12,952 bases of DNA from an uncultured Clostridia bacterium (lineage in GTDB: Bacteria; Bacillota; Clostridia; Oscillospirales; CAG-272), in contig CAJGCF010000044.1 in NCBI GenBank assembly GCA_904501865.1, positions 1-12,952 on the forward strand, given 5' to 3'. Below the pieces are notes generated by a model. It worked only from the letters and a program-made list of their open reading frames with translations, ran no database searches and was not told where the DNA came from. The translations under genes were made by a program, and so were the position numbers. Of the stretch, positions 1 through 7,370 are shown in pieces. Position 1 is the first letter of the stretch; each line of letters begins with the position of its first letter.

Positions 1-2299
1 CGGAGAGATGTATAAAAGAGGCTACATTTACAAGGGGCTCAAGCCTGTTTATTGGTGTCCCAAGGACGAAACCGCGCTTGCGGAGGCAGAGATCGAGTAC
101 CAGACCGACAAGTGTACCTCCATTTACGTAAAATTCAAGGTAGCTGATGACAAGGGCAAATTGGCATCAATCTGCGACCTTGACAACACATATTTCGTTA
201 TATGGACGACTACCACGTGGACACTTCCCGGAAACCTTGCCATTGCTCTCAATCCTGCCGAAGAATATGCTCTTGTCAAGGTTGAAAGTGGAGAGGTGTA
301 CGTTCTTGCAAACGCTCTTGTCGAAAAGACCTTGAAGGCAGCAGGCATAGAGGGCTGCGAGGTGCTTGCTACATTTGCGGGCTCGGAGTTTGAGTTTATG
401 ACCGCACAGCACCCCTTCCTTGACAGAAAGAGCGTTGTTGTCAATGCCGATTACGTTACTATGGATAGCGGAACGGGCTGCGTTCACACGGCTCCCGGCT
501 TTGGTGCCGACGACTATCAGACATGTCGCAGATACAATATAGACATAATAGTTCCCGTAGACGACCGCGGTTATCAGACCCAGGATGCGGGCAAGTTTGC
601 GGGCATGTATTATGCAGAATCCAACGAGGCGATCCTTGCAGACATGAAGGAAAGCGGTGCGCTTCTCGCGTCCGAGGAAATCGAGCACGAGTATCCTCAC
701 TGCTGGAGATGTAAGTCTCCCATAATCTTCCGCGCAACTCCTCAATGGTTCTGCTCCGTAGACGCATTTAAGGATGAGGCTGCAGAGTCTTGTAAGGATG
801 TAAAGTGGCTTCCCGCGTGGGGTGAAGACAGAATGGTACAGATGATAAGAGAGAGAGCCGATTGGTGTATCTCCCGTCAACGTCATTGGGGCCTTCCCAT
901 TCCCGTATTCTACTGCGACGAGTGCAAAAAGCCCGTCTGCAACGACGATACTATAAACGCAGTCTCCGCTCTGTTTGCCGCAAAGGGCTCAAACGCTTGG
1001 TTTGATATGGATGCCGCGGATATTCTTCCTACCGACTTCGTATGTCCGCACTGTGGCAAAAAGGCGACCTTTACAAAGGAAACAAACACGCTTGACGGTT
1101 GGTTTGACTCGGGTTCGTCTCACTTTGCAGTCCTTGAAAACAGAGAGGGAGAAAGCTGGCCCTCCGATATATATCTTGAGGGTGGCGACCAGTACAGAGG
1201 CTGGTTCCAGGCGTCTTTGCTCACTGCGGTTGGAGCTCGCGGCAAGATGGGCGCGCCCTTCCGTGCGGTACTTACTCACGGTTGGGTAGTCGACGGCGAG
1301 GGCAAGGCTATGCACAAATCCCTCGGAAACTCCATAAGCCCTGATGATATAGTAAAGAAATATGGCGCAGAGCTTGTAAGACTTTGGGCGGCATCGTCTG
1401 ATTATCATGCGGACGTCCGTTGCTCAGAAAACATCTTCAAGCAGCTTTCCGAGTCTTACAGAAAGATAAGAAACACCGCAAGAATCATGATGGCAAACCT
1501 CGGTGACTTTGACGTTGATGCCGATATGGTCGCGTTTGACGATATGCTTGATATAGACAAGTGGATAATCTCCGAGACCAACAATCTTGTAAAGCAGTGT
1601 CTCGAAGCATACGATGAGTATGAGTTCCACATCGTATATCACGCTATCAACAAGTTCTGTACTATTGAGCTTTCCAAGCTTTACATTGATATAACAAAGG
1701 ACCGTCTCTACGTTGAAAAGGCGGATTCCAACGCCAGAAGAAGCGGTCAGAGCGCTCTTTATATCGTTCTTTCAACTATAACAAAGCTTTTCGCTCCCGT
1801 GATTTCCTTCACGGCAGAGGAGATTTGGAAGGCTATGCCTCACGCAAAGAGCGACAAGCTCGAGAGCGTATTCCTCAACGACATGCCTAAATTTGACGAG
1901 GCTCTTGCCGAAAACACCCGTGAGCTGAGCGCAAAATGGGAAAAAATGTTTGAGTACAGAGACGACGTTATGAAGGCTCTTGAGCTGGCTCGCGCTGACA
2001 AGATGATAGGTAAATCTCTTGACGCAAAGGTTACCGTCTACACTACCGACGACGCGGTCTACGAGAGCATCAGCGCATTTGAGAACGAGCTTGCAGGAAT
2101 TTATATCACGTCTGCCGCAACCGTAGTCAATGGCGAAGCTCCCGAGGGAGCGTTCACCGAAACTCTTTCGGGAATCGCAGTGGCGGTAGCTCCTGCTGAC
2201 GGTTGTAAATGCGACCGTTGCTGGTCATTCTCGACCAAGGGAGTCACCGATGATGAGGGTGGATTCCTGTGCGAGAGATGTAAGAAGATACTTCTTTAA
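1..2299 (+). CDS. ileS: Isoleucyl-tRNA synthetase, 3' part (5' end outside window)
   Basis: Class I aminoacyl-tRNA synthetase that charges tRNA-Ile in the cytoplasm. About 765 residues are visible. The frame is open to the left edge, so the ATG at 8 is internal: the sequence there (YKGLKPVYWCP) belongs well inside the protein, and the HIGH motif must lie upstream. In order there are the CP1 editing domain (TTTTWTLPGN, GTGCVHTAPGFGADDY), a Cys-rich insertion (CDEC, CPHC), DGWFDSGSSH, the KMSKS-loop equivalent at 1304-1321 (KAMHKS), the helical anticodon-binding domain, and a C-terminal zinc ribbon with CDRC and CERC pairs. The zinc ribbon and overall form fit the bacterial type 1 enzyme. The KMSKS loop is a variant but keeps the second Lys-Ser. 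Coding ends in TAA 110 bp before lspA, its common partner. Identity is very secure. Confidence 0.97.
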   Translation, partial: GEMYKRGYIYKGLKPVYWCPKDETALAEAEIEYQTDKCTSIYVKFKVADDKGKLASICDLDNTYFVIWTTTTWTLPGNLAIALNPAEEYALVKVESGEVYVLANALVEKTLKAAGIEGCEVLATFAGSEFEFMTAQHPFLDRKSVVVNADYVTMDSGTGCVHTAPGFGADDYQTCRRYNIDIIVPVDDRGYQTQDAGKFAGMYYAESNEAILADMKESGALLASEEIEHEYPHCWRCKSPIIFRATPQWFCSVDAFKDEAAESCKDVKWLPAWGEDRMVQMIRERADWCISRQRHWGLPIPVFYCDECKKPVCNDDTINAVSALFAAKGSNAWFDMDAADILPTDFVCPHCGKKATFTKETNTLDGWFDSGSSHFAVLENREGESWPSDIYLEGGDQYRGWFQASLLTAVGARGKMGAPFRAVLTHGWVVDGEGKAMHKSLGNSISPDDIVKKYGAELVRLWAASSDYHADVRCSENIFKQLSESYRKIRNTARIMMANLGDFDVDADMVAFDDMLDIDKWIISETNNLVKQCLEAYDEYEFHIVYHAINKFCTIELSKLYIDITKDRLYVEKADSNARRSGQSALYIVLSTITKLFAPVISFTAEEIWKAMPHAKSDKLESVFLNDMPKFDEALAENTRELSAKWEKMFEYRDDVMKALELARADKMIGKSLDAKVTVYTTDDAVYESISAFENELAGIYITSAATVVNGEAPEGAFTETLSGIAVAVAPADGCKCDRCWSFSTKGVTDDEGGFLCERCKKILL

Positions 2300-2313
2300 A
2301 GAATTGTGACAGT

Positions 2314-2354
2314 GGGGGAGGGAAAACTTCTTAAAAGGAGTTTTCACCTCCCCC
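2314..2354 (+). repeat. Long intercistronic hairpin between ileS and lspA
   Basis: Positions 2314-2330 pair with 2337-2354: eight G/A-C/T pairs (GGGGGAGG with CCTCCCCC), a single bulged A at 2346, then nine more pairs including one G-T, around a six-base loop TTAAAA. No T-run follows, only a C-rich tract (CAATCCCCACC), so it does not look like a standard intrinsic terminator. It could be an mRNA-stabilising hairpin or a member of a dispersed palindromic repeat family. The structure is seen directly; the role is inferred. Confidence 0.7.
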
Positions 2355-2371
2355 CAATCCCCACCTATTTT

Positions 2372-2401
2372 CAAGAGCTTTCTTGAACAAAAAGAAAGGA
2401 G
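2372..2401 (+). promoter_or_regulatory. lspA ribosome binding site in alternative hairpins
   Basis: The AAAGGAG site at 2395-2401 lies 8 nt before the ATG at 2410 and fixes the lspA start. Part of it can pair: CTTTCTT (2378-2384) matches AAGAAAG (2392-2398). The same upstream bases can instead form CAAGA-GCTT-TCTTG (2372-2385), which would leave the site free. The two pairings exclude each other. Whether this is used as a switch is speculative. Confidence 0.4.
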
Positions 2402-2409
2402 CTTTGCAA

Positions 2410-2946
2410 ATGACAGCGATAATAATATCAGTAGCGCTTATGGTCGTGGGTGTGGCGCTTGATCAGATAAGCAAATATCTCGTAGTCATAAATATGGAGC
2501 TATATGAATCCGTAGACGTTATTCCCGGTATTTTTCGATTCACTTATATACAGAACAGGGGCGCGGCATTTGGCTCAATGGCAGATAACAGATGGCTGTT
2601 TATGGTCTTGTCCACCGTGGCAATAGTGGCAATATTGGTATATCTGTTTTGGAAAAGGCCCTCGAACAAGCTTGTGCTTGCGTCCATTACTCTTATAGTA
2701 AGTGGCGGAATCGGTAATATGATAGACCGCATAAGTCTTGGCTACGTGATAGATTTTCTTGATTTCTGCGCATTCCCGAACCTTTGGATGTGGGTGTTCA
2801 ACGTAGCAGACGCCTTCGTATGTATAGGCGCGGGACTGCTCGCTCTTTGGATGATACTCGACACAGTTCGTGAGTACAAAGCAGAGAAGGCAGCAAAGCT
2901 TTCGTCAAGCACAGAAGAAGCGCATACAGGTGAAGATAATGAGTGA
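2410..2946 (+). CDS. lspA: Lipoprotein signal peptidase II
   Basis: Membrane aspartyl protease that removes signal peptides from prolipoproteins after lipidation; the ABC binding lipoprotein in this window would be a substrate. The product is 178 residues, normal for the family, with four hydrophobic segments. Family motifs are clear: LDQISK near the N-terminus, NRGAAFG, GNMIDR with catalytic Asp106, and FNVADA with catalytic Asp134. I chose the ATG at 2410 over an in-frame TTG at 2383 because AAAGGAG sits 8 nt upstream of the ATG and the protein then begins directly with its first membrane helix. The tail after the last helix is short and charged. Its stop overlaps the next start in ATGAGTGA, showing translational coupling with the pseudouridine synthase gene. 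Confidence 0.95.
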   Translation: MTAIIISVALMVVGVALDQISKYLVVINMELYESVDVIPGIFRFTYIQNRGAAFGSMADNRWLFMVLSTVAIVAILVYLFWKRPSNKLVLASITLIVSGGIGNMIDRISLGYVIDFLDFCAFPNLWMWVFNVADAFVCIGAGLLALWMILDTVREYKAEKAAKLSSSTEEAHTGEDNE

Positions 2947-3937
2947 CAAGATTTTTGATGTCATAGCGTCCGAGGATGCCGTGCTTCTTATGGTCCCCGA
3001 CGAGCTTTCGGGGGAGAGAATAGACCGCTATCTCTCCGACAGCGAAGGAATATCAAGGTCTATGGCAGTCAAGCTTATTGGATCGGGAAATGTTCGTGTA
3101 AACAAATCTCCGTCAAATAAGAACTATAAGCTCCGTGCAGGTGATGAGATACAGCTTATCTATCCCGAGCCCGAGCCTTGCGAGGCGGTAGCCGAGGATA
3201 TTCCTCTTGACATAGTTTACGAGGACGGCGATATAATAGTCGTCAATAAGCCCTCGGGAATGATAGTACACCCCGCAACGGGAATTTATAGCGGAACTTT
3301 GGTAAATGCGCTGATGTACCATTGTGGAGATTCTCTTTCTGGAATCGGTGGCGTGATACGTCCCGGCATCGTGCACCGAATAGACAAGGACACATCGGGA
3401 TTGCTGGTCGTTGCAAAAAACGACGAGGCTCACGAGTTTTTGTCAGGTCAGTTAAAAACTCACGACGTAAGCCGCGTGTACCACGCGATAGCAATAGGAA
3501 ATATAAAAAACGACACGGGAAGTGTGAACAAGCCCATAGGGAGACACCCCTCAGACCGCAAAAAAATGGCTGTGGTGACGGACCCCTCCCGTACGGCGCG
3601 CGAAGCCATTACTCATTACGAGGTAATGGATAGATTCGACACCCCCCAGGGAAGATTTTCATACGTGAAATGCGTGCTCGAAACAGGAAGAACTCATCAG
3701 ATAAGAGTTCACATGTCAAGCATCGGACACTCTCTGCTCGGCGATTGCGTTTACGGTGGTGGAAATACTAAATTTGAGCAATCCAATAGGCATCTTATCA
3801 ACGGGCAGTGTCTGCACGCCAAGGAGCTCTCGCTTACTCACCCAAGAACTCGTGAAAAAATGACGTTCTCCTGCGAACTACCGCAAGGAATGCTTGAAAT
3901 TCTCGAAAAGATGAGAAAAATGTCTTTTGATATATAG
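2939..3937 (+). CDS. rluD: RluA-family 23S rRNA pseudouridine synthase (RluD type)
   Basis: Converts specific uridines in rRNA to pseudouridine. The product has 332 residues, usual for RluD-like proteins. An S4 RNA-binding domain covers roughly residues 20-80 (GERIDRYLS, SRSMAVKLI, VRVNK, YKLRAGDEI). The catalytic domain follows, with the HRIDKDTSGLLV motif whose Asp149 is the expected nucleophile, and the C-terminal RTHQIRVHM and LLGDCVYGG blocks. The start at 2939 overlaps the lspA stop by 8 bp and has AGGTGA five bases upstream; a longer reading from 2870 would lie inside lspA and add no conserved sequence. The lspA-rluD pairing is widespread in Bacillota. The exact target uridine cannot be told from sequence, so the symbol marks the family type. 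Confidence 0.92.
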   Translation: MSDKIFDVIASEDAVLLMVPDELSGERIDRYLSDSEGISRSMAVKLIGSGNVRVNKSPSNKNYKLRAGDEIQLIYPEPEPCEAVAEDIPLDIVYEDGDIIVVNKPSGMIVHPATGIYSGTLVNALMYHCGDSLSGIGGVIRPGIVHRIDKDTSGLLVVAKNDEAHEFLSGQLKTHDVSRVYHAIAIGNIKNDTGSVNKPIGRHPSDRKKMAVVTDPSRTAREAITHYEVMDRFDTPQGRFSYVKCVLETGRTHQIRVHMSSIGHSLLGDCVYGGGNTKFEQSNRHLINGQCLHAKELSLTHPRTREKMTFSCELPQGMLEILEKMRKMSFDI

Positions 3938-3949
3938 AAAGGAATCTTT

Positions 3950-4453
3950 ATGCACGACGAGTTGACCGCAGTAGATATAAAGAAAATGCAAGAGGAGATA
4001 GACTACCGTATGTGCGTGCTCCGTCCGCAGCTTCTTGCTGAGGTGCAAAGAACACGCGAATACGGGGATCTTTCGGAAAACGCCGAATACAAAGAGGCAA
4101 AAAGAGAAAAAAACAAGAACGAGAGTCGAATCCGCTATCTTAAAAATATGATCGCGACCGCCAAGGTTATCAAGATCAGAAAGGATGAGGATTCGGTCTG
4201 CCTTTTCGACACCGTAACCTACTACGTAGAGGAGGACGACGAGGAAGAGGAGAGACAGATAGTCACCACTCTCCGTCAGGACGTGCTCAAGGGTTATCTT
4301 TCAAAGGAGTCGCCTTTAGGAAAGGCTCTGCTGGGGCGCAAGGTAGGGGACAGAGTGTGCGTCAAGGTCAATGCGAACTACAGCTATTACGTTGAGATCC
4401 GCGGCATCAAAAAGGGTCACGATGACGAAAATATCCCAATAAGCTCTTACTGA
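3950..4453 (+). CDS. greA: Transcription elongation factor GreA/GreB family
   Basis: Rescues backtracked RNA polymerase by reaching through the secondary channel and stimulating transcript cleavage. The product has 167 residues, slightly longer than the usual 155-160. The N-terminal half is the antiparallel coiled coil, with the acidic tip motif YGDLSENAEY whose Asp and Glu act at the polymerase active site. The C-terminal half is the FKBP-like domain, recognised by ESPLGKALLGRKVGD. A run of acidic residues (EEDDEEEE) joins the parts, and about a dozen residues extend past the usual end. A GAAAGGA site lies just before the ATG, and the gap from the preceding gene is 12 bp. Clostridia often carry several Gre paralogs, so this could be a second copy rather than the main GreA. 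Confidence 0.88.
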   Translation: MHDELTAVDIKKMQEEIDYRMCVLRPQLLAEVQRTREYGDLSENAEYKEAKREKNKNESRIRYLKNMIATAKVIKIRKDEDSVCLFDTVTYYVEEDDEEEERQIVTTLRQDVLKGYLSKESPLGKALLGRKVGDRVCVKVNANYSYYVEIRGIKKGHDDENIPISSY

Positions 4454-4488
4454 TATATTTGAAAAACATTGTAAAAACGGAGAGAAAG

Positions 4489-7020
4489 ATGAAAAAATAC
4501 AACGTAACGGGTATGAGCTGCGCGGCGTGCTCGGCACGTGTTGAGAAGGCGGTTTCCGCCGTTGACGGTGTGTCGTCCTGCGCGGTCAATCTTCTGACCA
4601 ACTCTATGGTAGTAGAGGGAAATATATCCGACGACAAAATAATAGCCGCCGTGACCTCGGCGGGATACGGAGCAAGTGTCGACGGTGCGGCGTCTCCTAA
4701 CCGAGACAAACTCTCCGACACTCTCGAGGACAGGGAATCCCCCCGTCTTTTGCGTCGGTTGCTCCTATCCGTAGGATTTCTGTTAGCGCTCATGTACGTT
4801 TCAATGGGATACGTTATGTGGGGATTTCCCTTGCCTGCGCCTCTTGCGCATAACCCCGTGGCTATTGCTCTTGCAGAGCTTATTCTCGCCGCGGCGGTCA
4901 TGATAATAAATCAGCAATTTTTTATCCGAGGCTTTAAAGGCATTCTTCACGGAGCGCCTAATATGGACACCCTGGTAGCACTCGGCTCGGGGGCGTCATT
5001 TGTTTACAGCGTTTGTGTGTTGTTTGTAATGACCGACGCACAGACAAGGGGAGATTTCTCTACTGCTACTCATTATCTGCACGAGCTTTATTTTGAGTCG
5101 GCAGCCATGATCCTCGCGCTCATCACCGTGGGAAAAATGCTTGAAGCTATTTCAAAGGGAAGAACAACAAAGTCCCTGCGAGGTCTTATGGACCTTTCTC
5201 CAAAGACGGCGACTGTCCTCAACGGTGACGAAGAAAAGGCAGTAAGCATAGACGAGGTGCAGGTTGGCGATATTTTCGTGGTTCGTCCGGGAGAAAGCGT
5301 TCCTGTCGATGGGATTATAATATACGGTAGCACGTCGGTCGATGAATCAGCTCTCACAGGAGAAAGCGTCCCTGCAGACAAGACAATCGGAGATCGTGTA
5401 AGCGCGGGAACTATCAACAAATCGGGCTTTATTAGATGCAGAGCGACAGAAGTCGGTGCGGACACAGCGCTATCGCAAATAATCAAAATAGTAAGTGACT
5501 CAACCGCATCAAAAGCGCCTATCGCAAAGGCGGCGGATCGCGTATCCGCGATCTTTGTTCCCACCGTTATGGCTATCGCCATAGTCACAGCTGTAGTATG
5601 GTCGTTTGTCAGCAAGGACGTCGGATTTGCACTTGCAAGAGCAATCTCAGTGCTTGTAATAAGCTGTCCTTGTGCGTTAGGTTTGGCAACCCCGGTGGCT
5701 ATAATGGTTGGTAGCGGCGTGGGCGCGCGTAGGGGTATTCTCTACAAAAGCGCGAGAGCTCTGGAGGTGGCGGGCCGCGCTGATACCGTAGTGTTGGACA
5801 AGACGGGAACCGTGACCAAGGGCGAAATGTCCGTGACAGATATTATTGCGGCGGAGGGCTTTGACGAGAACAAATTGCTATCAATAGCCTATTCGGTTGA
5901 AAAGGGCAGTGAGCATCCGCTCGGTGTGGCTATCGTACAGAAGGGAAACAAGCTTGAAGTGGAGGAGCTTGAAATAGAAGCATTTGAAGCTATTTCGGGC
6001 AAAGGAGTTCAAGGCTTTTGGCAAGGCAACCAGATCCGCGGCGGAAACCTTGCGTTTATTGAAGAGAACTGCAATCTGTCAAGTCAAGACAAACAGACGG
6101 CTTACACGTTAGCCGAGAGTGGTAAGACCCCTATGTTTTTCAGTTGCGATGGTGTTTTCGCAGGCATAATAGCCGTTGCGGACACAATAAAGCAGGATAG
6201 CTCCTCTGCCATATCAGAGCTTAAACGCATGGGCCTTCGTGTAATAATGCTTACGGGAGACAATGCGAGAACCGCTCAGGCAATAGGCCGCGCGGCAGGC
6301 ATTGATGAGATAATTTCCGACGTTATGCCTGACGGCAAGGCAAGTAAGATATCCGATCTTCAGGCAGAGGGACGCGTAATTATGGTAGGCGACGGAATAA
6401 ACGATGCGCCCGCGCTCGCCACCGCAGATACGGGAATCGCTATCGGCGCGGGAACGGATGTTGCCATAGAGGCGGCAGACGTCGTGCTTATGAAGGATCA
6501 GCTCTCAAGCTTACCTTCAGCAATAAAATTGAGCAGAGCAACTCTGCGTAACATTCACCAAAATCTGTTCTGGGCGTTCTGCTACAACGTGATAGGCATA
6601 CCGCTTGCGGCAGGTATGTGGATACCTATTTTCGGCTGGCAGCTTGAGCCAATGTTCGGAGCGGCGGCAATGTCGCTTTCAAGCTTCTGCGTAGTTATGA
6701 ACGCGCTTAGATTAAACCTTGTAAATATCGACAAACCCGCTAAAGCTCGCAAGACAAGCAAAACAAAAAAGACCGCAGTTGCGGACAAAGGAGACAAAAA
6801 AATGAAAAAGACTCTTAAAATAGAAGGAATGATGTGTGCGCACTGCTCGGGCAGAGTAAAAAAGGTGCTTGAAGCACTTGACGCCGTAGAGTGCGCTGAG
6901 GTAAGCCACGAAAGCGGTACGGCTATCGTGACCTTGAAGGGCAACGTTTCCAACGAGCTTCTCAAAGCTACTGTTGAGGAGCAGGGATACACCGTTCTCG
7001 GTATAGCCGAAAAGAGTTGA
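4489..7020 (+). CDS. copA: Copper-exporting P1B-1-type ATPase with N- and C-terminal HMA domains
   Basis: Exports Cu(I) across the membrane using ATP. The product has 843 residues. An N-terminal heavy-metal-associated domain has GMSCAAC (Cys11, Cys14). Then come the actuator TGES (290-293), the membrane metal site CPC (393-395), the phosphorylated Asp437 in DKTGT, SEHPL, and GDGINDAP near 635. The last two helices carry N-x6-YN-x4-P and M-x2-SS-x5-N, which together with CPC mark Cu(I) specificity. A Lys/Ala-rich linker leads to a second HMA domain with MMCAHC (Cys783, Cys786). The ATG at 4489 follows GGAGA at a good distance; an in-frame TTG at 4459 has no such site. It lies 35 bp after the greA-like gene with no visible promoter, so is probably in the same operon. 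No copper regulator gene is adjacent. Confidence 0.95.
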   Translation: MKKYNVTGMSCAACSARVEKAVSAVDGVSSCAVNLLTNSMVVEGNISDDKIIAAVTSAGYGASVDGAASPNRDKLSDTLEDRESPRLLRRLLLSVGFLLALMYVSMGYVMWGFPLPAPLAHNPVAIALAELILAAAVMIINQQFFIRGFKGILHGAPNMDTLVALGSGASFVYSVCVLFVMTDAQTRGDFSTATHYLHELYFESAAMILALITVGKMLEAISKGRTTKSLRGLMDLSPKTATVLNGDEEKAVSIDEVQVGDIFVVRPGESVPVDGIIIYGSTSVDESALTGESVPADKTIGDRVSAGTINKSGFIRCRATEVGADTALSQIIKIVSDSTASKAPIAKAADRVSAIFVPTVMAIAIVTAVVWSFVSKDVGFALARAISVLVISCPCALGLATPVAIMVGSGVGARRGILYKSARALEVAGRADTVVLDKTGTVTKGEMSVTDIIAAEGFDENKLLSIAYSVEKGSEHPLGVAIVQKGNKLEVEELEIEAFEAISGKGVQGFWQGNQIRGGNLAFIEENCNLSSQDKQTAYTLAESGKTPMFFSCDGVFAGIIAVADTIKQDSSSAISELKRMGLRVIMLTGDNARTAQAIGRAAGIDEIISDVMPDGKASKISDLQAEGRVIMVGDGINDAPALATADTGIAIGAGTDVAIEAADVVLMKDQLSSLPSAIKLSRATLRNIHQNLFWAFCYNVIGIPLAAGMWIPIFGWQLEPMFGAAAMSLSSFCVVMNALRLNLVNIDKPAKARKTSKTKKTAVADKGDKKMKKTLKIEGMMCAHCSGRVKKVLEALDAVECAEVSHESGTAIVTLKGNVSNELLKATVEEQGYTVLGIAEKS
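6787..6793 (+). promoter_or_regulatory. Internal ribosome binding site inside copA
   Basis: AAAGGAG followed by an eight-base spacer (ACAAAAAA) and ATG at 6802. This is the same site and spacing as the true starts of lspA and the NhaC-family gene in this window. It sits in the Lys-rich linker exactly at the border of the C-terminal metal-binding domain. Confidence 0.6.
6802..7020 (+). CDS. Possible nested CopZ-like copper chaperone (in frame with copA)
   Basis: An in-frame internal start would give a 72-residue protein, the normal length of the free copper chaperone CopZ. It begins MKKTLKIEGMMCAHC, a typical HMA start with the CxxC Cu(I) ligand pair, and ends QGYTVLGIAEKS. The ribosome binding site at 6787-6793 is as good as those of independent genes. 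Two readings are possible: the domain is only the C-terminal part of CopA, perhaps after fusion of once-separate copA and copZ with the old ribosome site left behind, or both the fused and free forms are made. Release of a short chaperone from copA is known in E. coli, there by programmed frameshifting near the 5' end. The sequence alone does not prove that the short form exists. Confidence 0.45.
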   Translation: MKKTLKIEGMMCAHCSGRVKKVLEALDAVECAEVSHESGTAIVTLKGNVSNELLKATVEEQGYTVLGIAEKS

Positions 7021-7029
7021 ACTCATACG
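7002..7029 (+). repeat. 28-bp repeat, copy 1 (overlaps copA stop)
   Basis: Left arm of the inverted pair, beginning TATAGCCGAAAAGAG. It contains the small palindrome GAGTT-G-AACTC, and the copA stop codon TGA (7018-7020) lies within it. Confidence 0.85.
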
Positions 7030-7253
7030 CCCTGCGTCGAGCAATTTTTGCATCTTCCGCCGCACCTCGTTTTGCAAGGTCATACCTTGCTGCAACTCGC
7101 TTCGACGAAATCTATCAAAAATTGCAACGCCCAAGGGTGCTACGCAGTTTTGAGTGAGCAAATATTGTGCAAATGCAAAGAGAAAATACGAAGCAACATA
7201 AGATGTTGCGAGAATTTTATCTGTGGCAGGTGCGGATATTTGCCACACAAAAC

Positions 7254-7281
7254 CGTGTGAGTTCAATTCTTTTCGGCTATA
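7254..7281 (-). repeat. 28-bp repeat, copy 2 (inverted)
   Basis: Right arm. Its reverse complement differs from copy 1 at only two positions, both transitions. Confidence 0.85.
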
Positions 7282-7296
7282 GAATAATATATAAAG

Positions 7297-7328
7297 ACAA
7301 CAGCCTCTCCGGTTGGAGAGGCTGTTGT
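7297..7328. terminator. Terminator-type hairpin at convergent junction
   Basis: A perfect 14-bp stem (7297-7310 with 7315-7328) around the tetraloop GGTT, placed between the convergent copA and ABC transporter operons. It ends in TGTTGTT on the + side and runs into CTTTATATATTATT on the - side, so neither U-tract is strong. Position and stability favour a bidirectional terminator. It is flanked by repeat copies 2 and 3. Confidence 0.72.
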
Positions 7329-7356
7329 TATAGTCAAAAAAATTAAACTCGTACGC
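7329..7356 (+). repeat. 28-bp repeat, degenerate copy 3
   Basis: Reads TATAGTCAAAAAAATTAAAC and continues CTCGTACG to 7355. It aligns with copy 1 in the same orientation with one deleted base, and every substitution is a transition. It lies just after the hairpin at 7297-7328 and just beyond the ABC ATPase stop. Confidence 0.55.
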
Positions 7357-7370
7357 GCCTATATCTTGCG

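Larger units (their letters stand above)
7002..7281. mobile_element. Possible MITE-like element with 28-bp terminal inverted repeats
   Basis: A 280-bp segment bounded by 7002-7029 and 7254-7281, which are inverted copies matching at 26 of 28 positions; both differences would be G-U pairs in RNA. The ends read TATAGCC and GGCTATA, so a TA target duplication is possible. The interior is rich in further pairings: CTGCGT/ACGCAG (7032-7037, 7142-7147), GCAATTTTTG/CAAAAATTGC (7041-7050, 7116-7125), GCAAGGT/ACCTTGC (7074-7080, 7084-7090), GCAACAT/ATGTTGC (7193-7199, 7203-7209) and TGTGGCA/TGCCACA (7222-7228, 7241-7247). I see no credible gene inside. The left end covers the last codons and stop of copA. 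It could be a non-autonomous transposon or a dispersed structured repeat. Confidence 0.5.

Noticed and set aside
4459..4488. TTG start for copA, ten codons upstream
   Set aside because: No ribosome site before it. The ATG at 4489 follows GGAGA and begins at the usual HMA-domain start.
7048..7260. 70-codon Cys-containing reading frame on the + strand after copA
   Set aside because: It falls inside the inverted-repeat element, is made of hairpin arms, and has no ribosome binding site.
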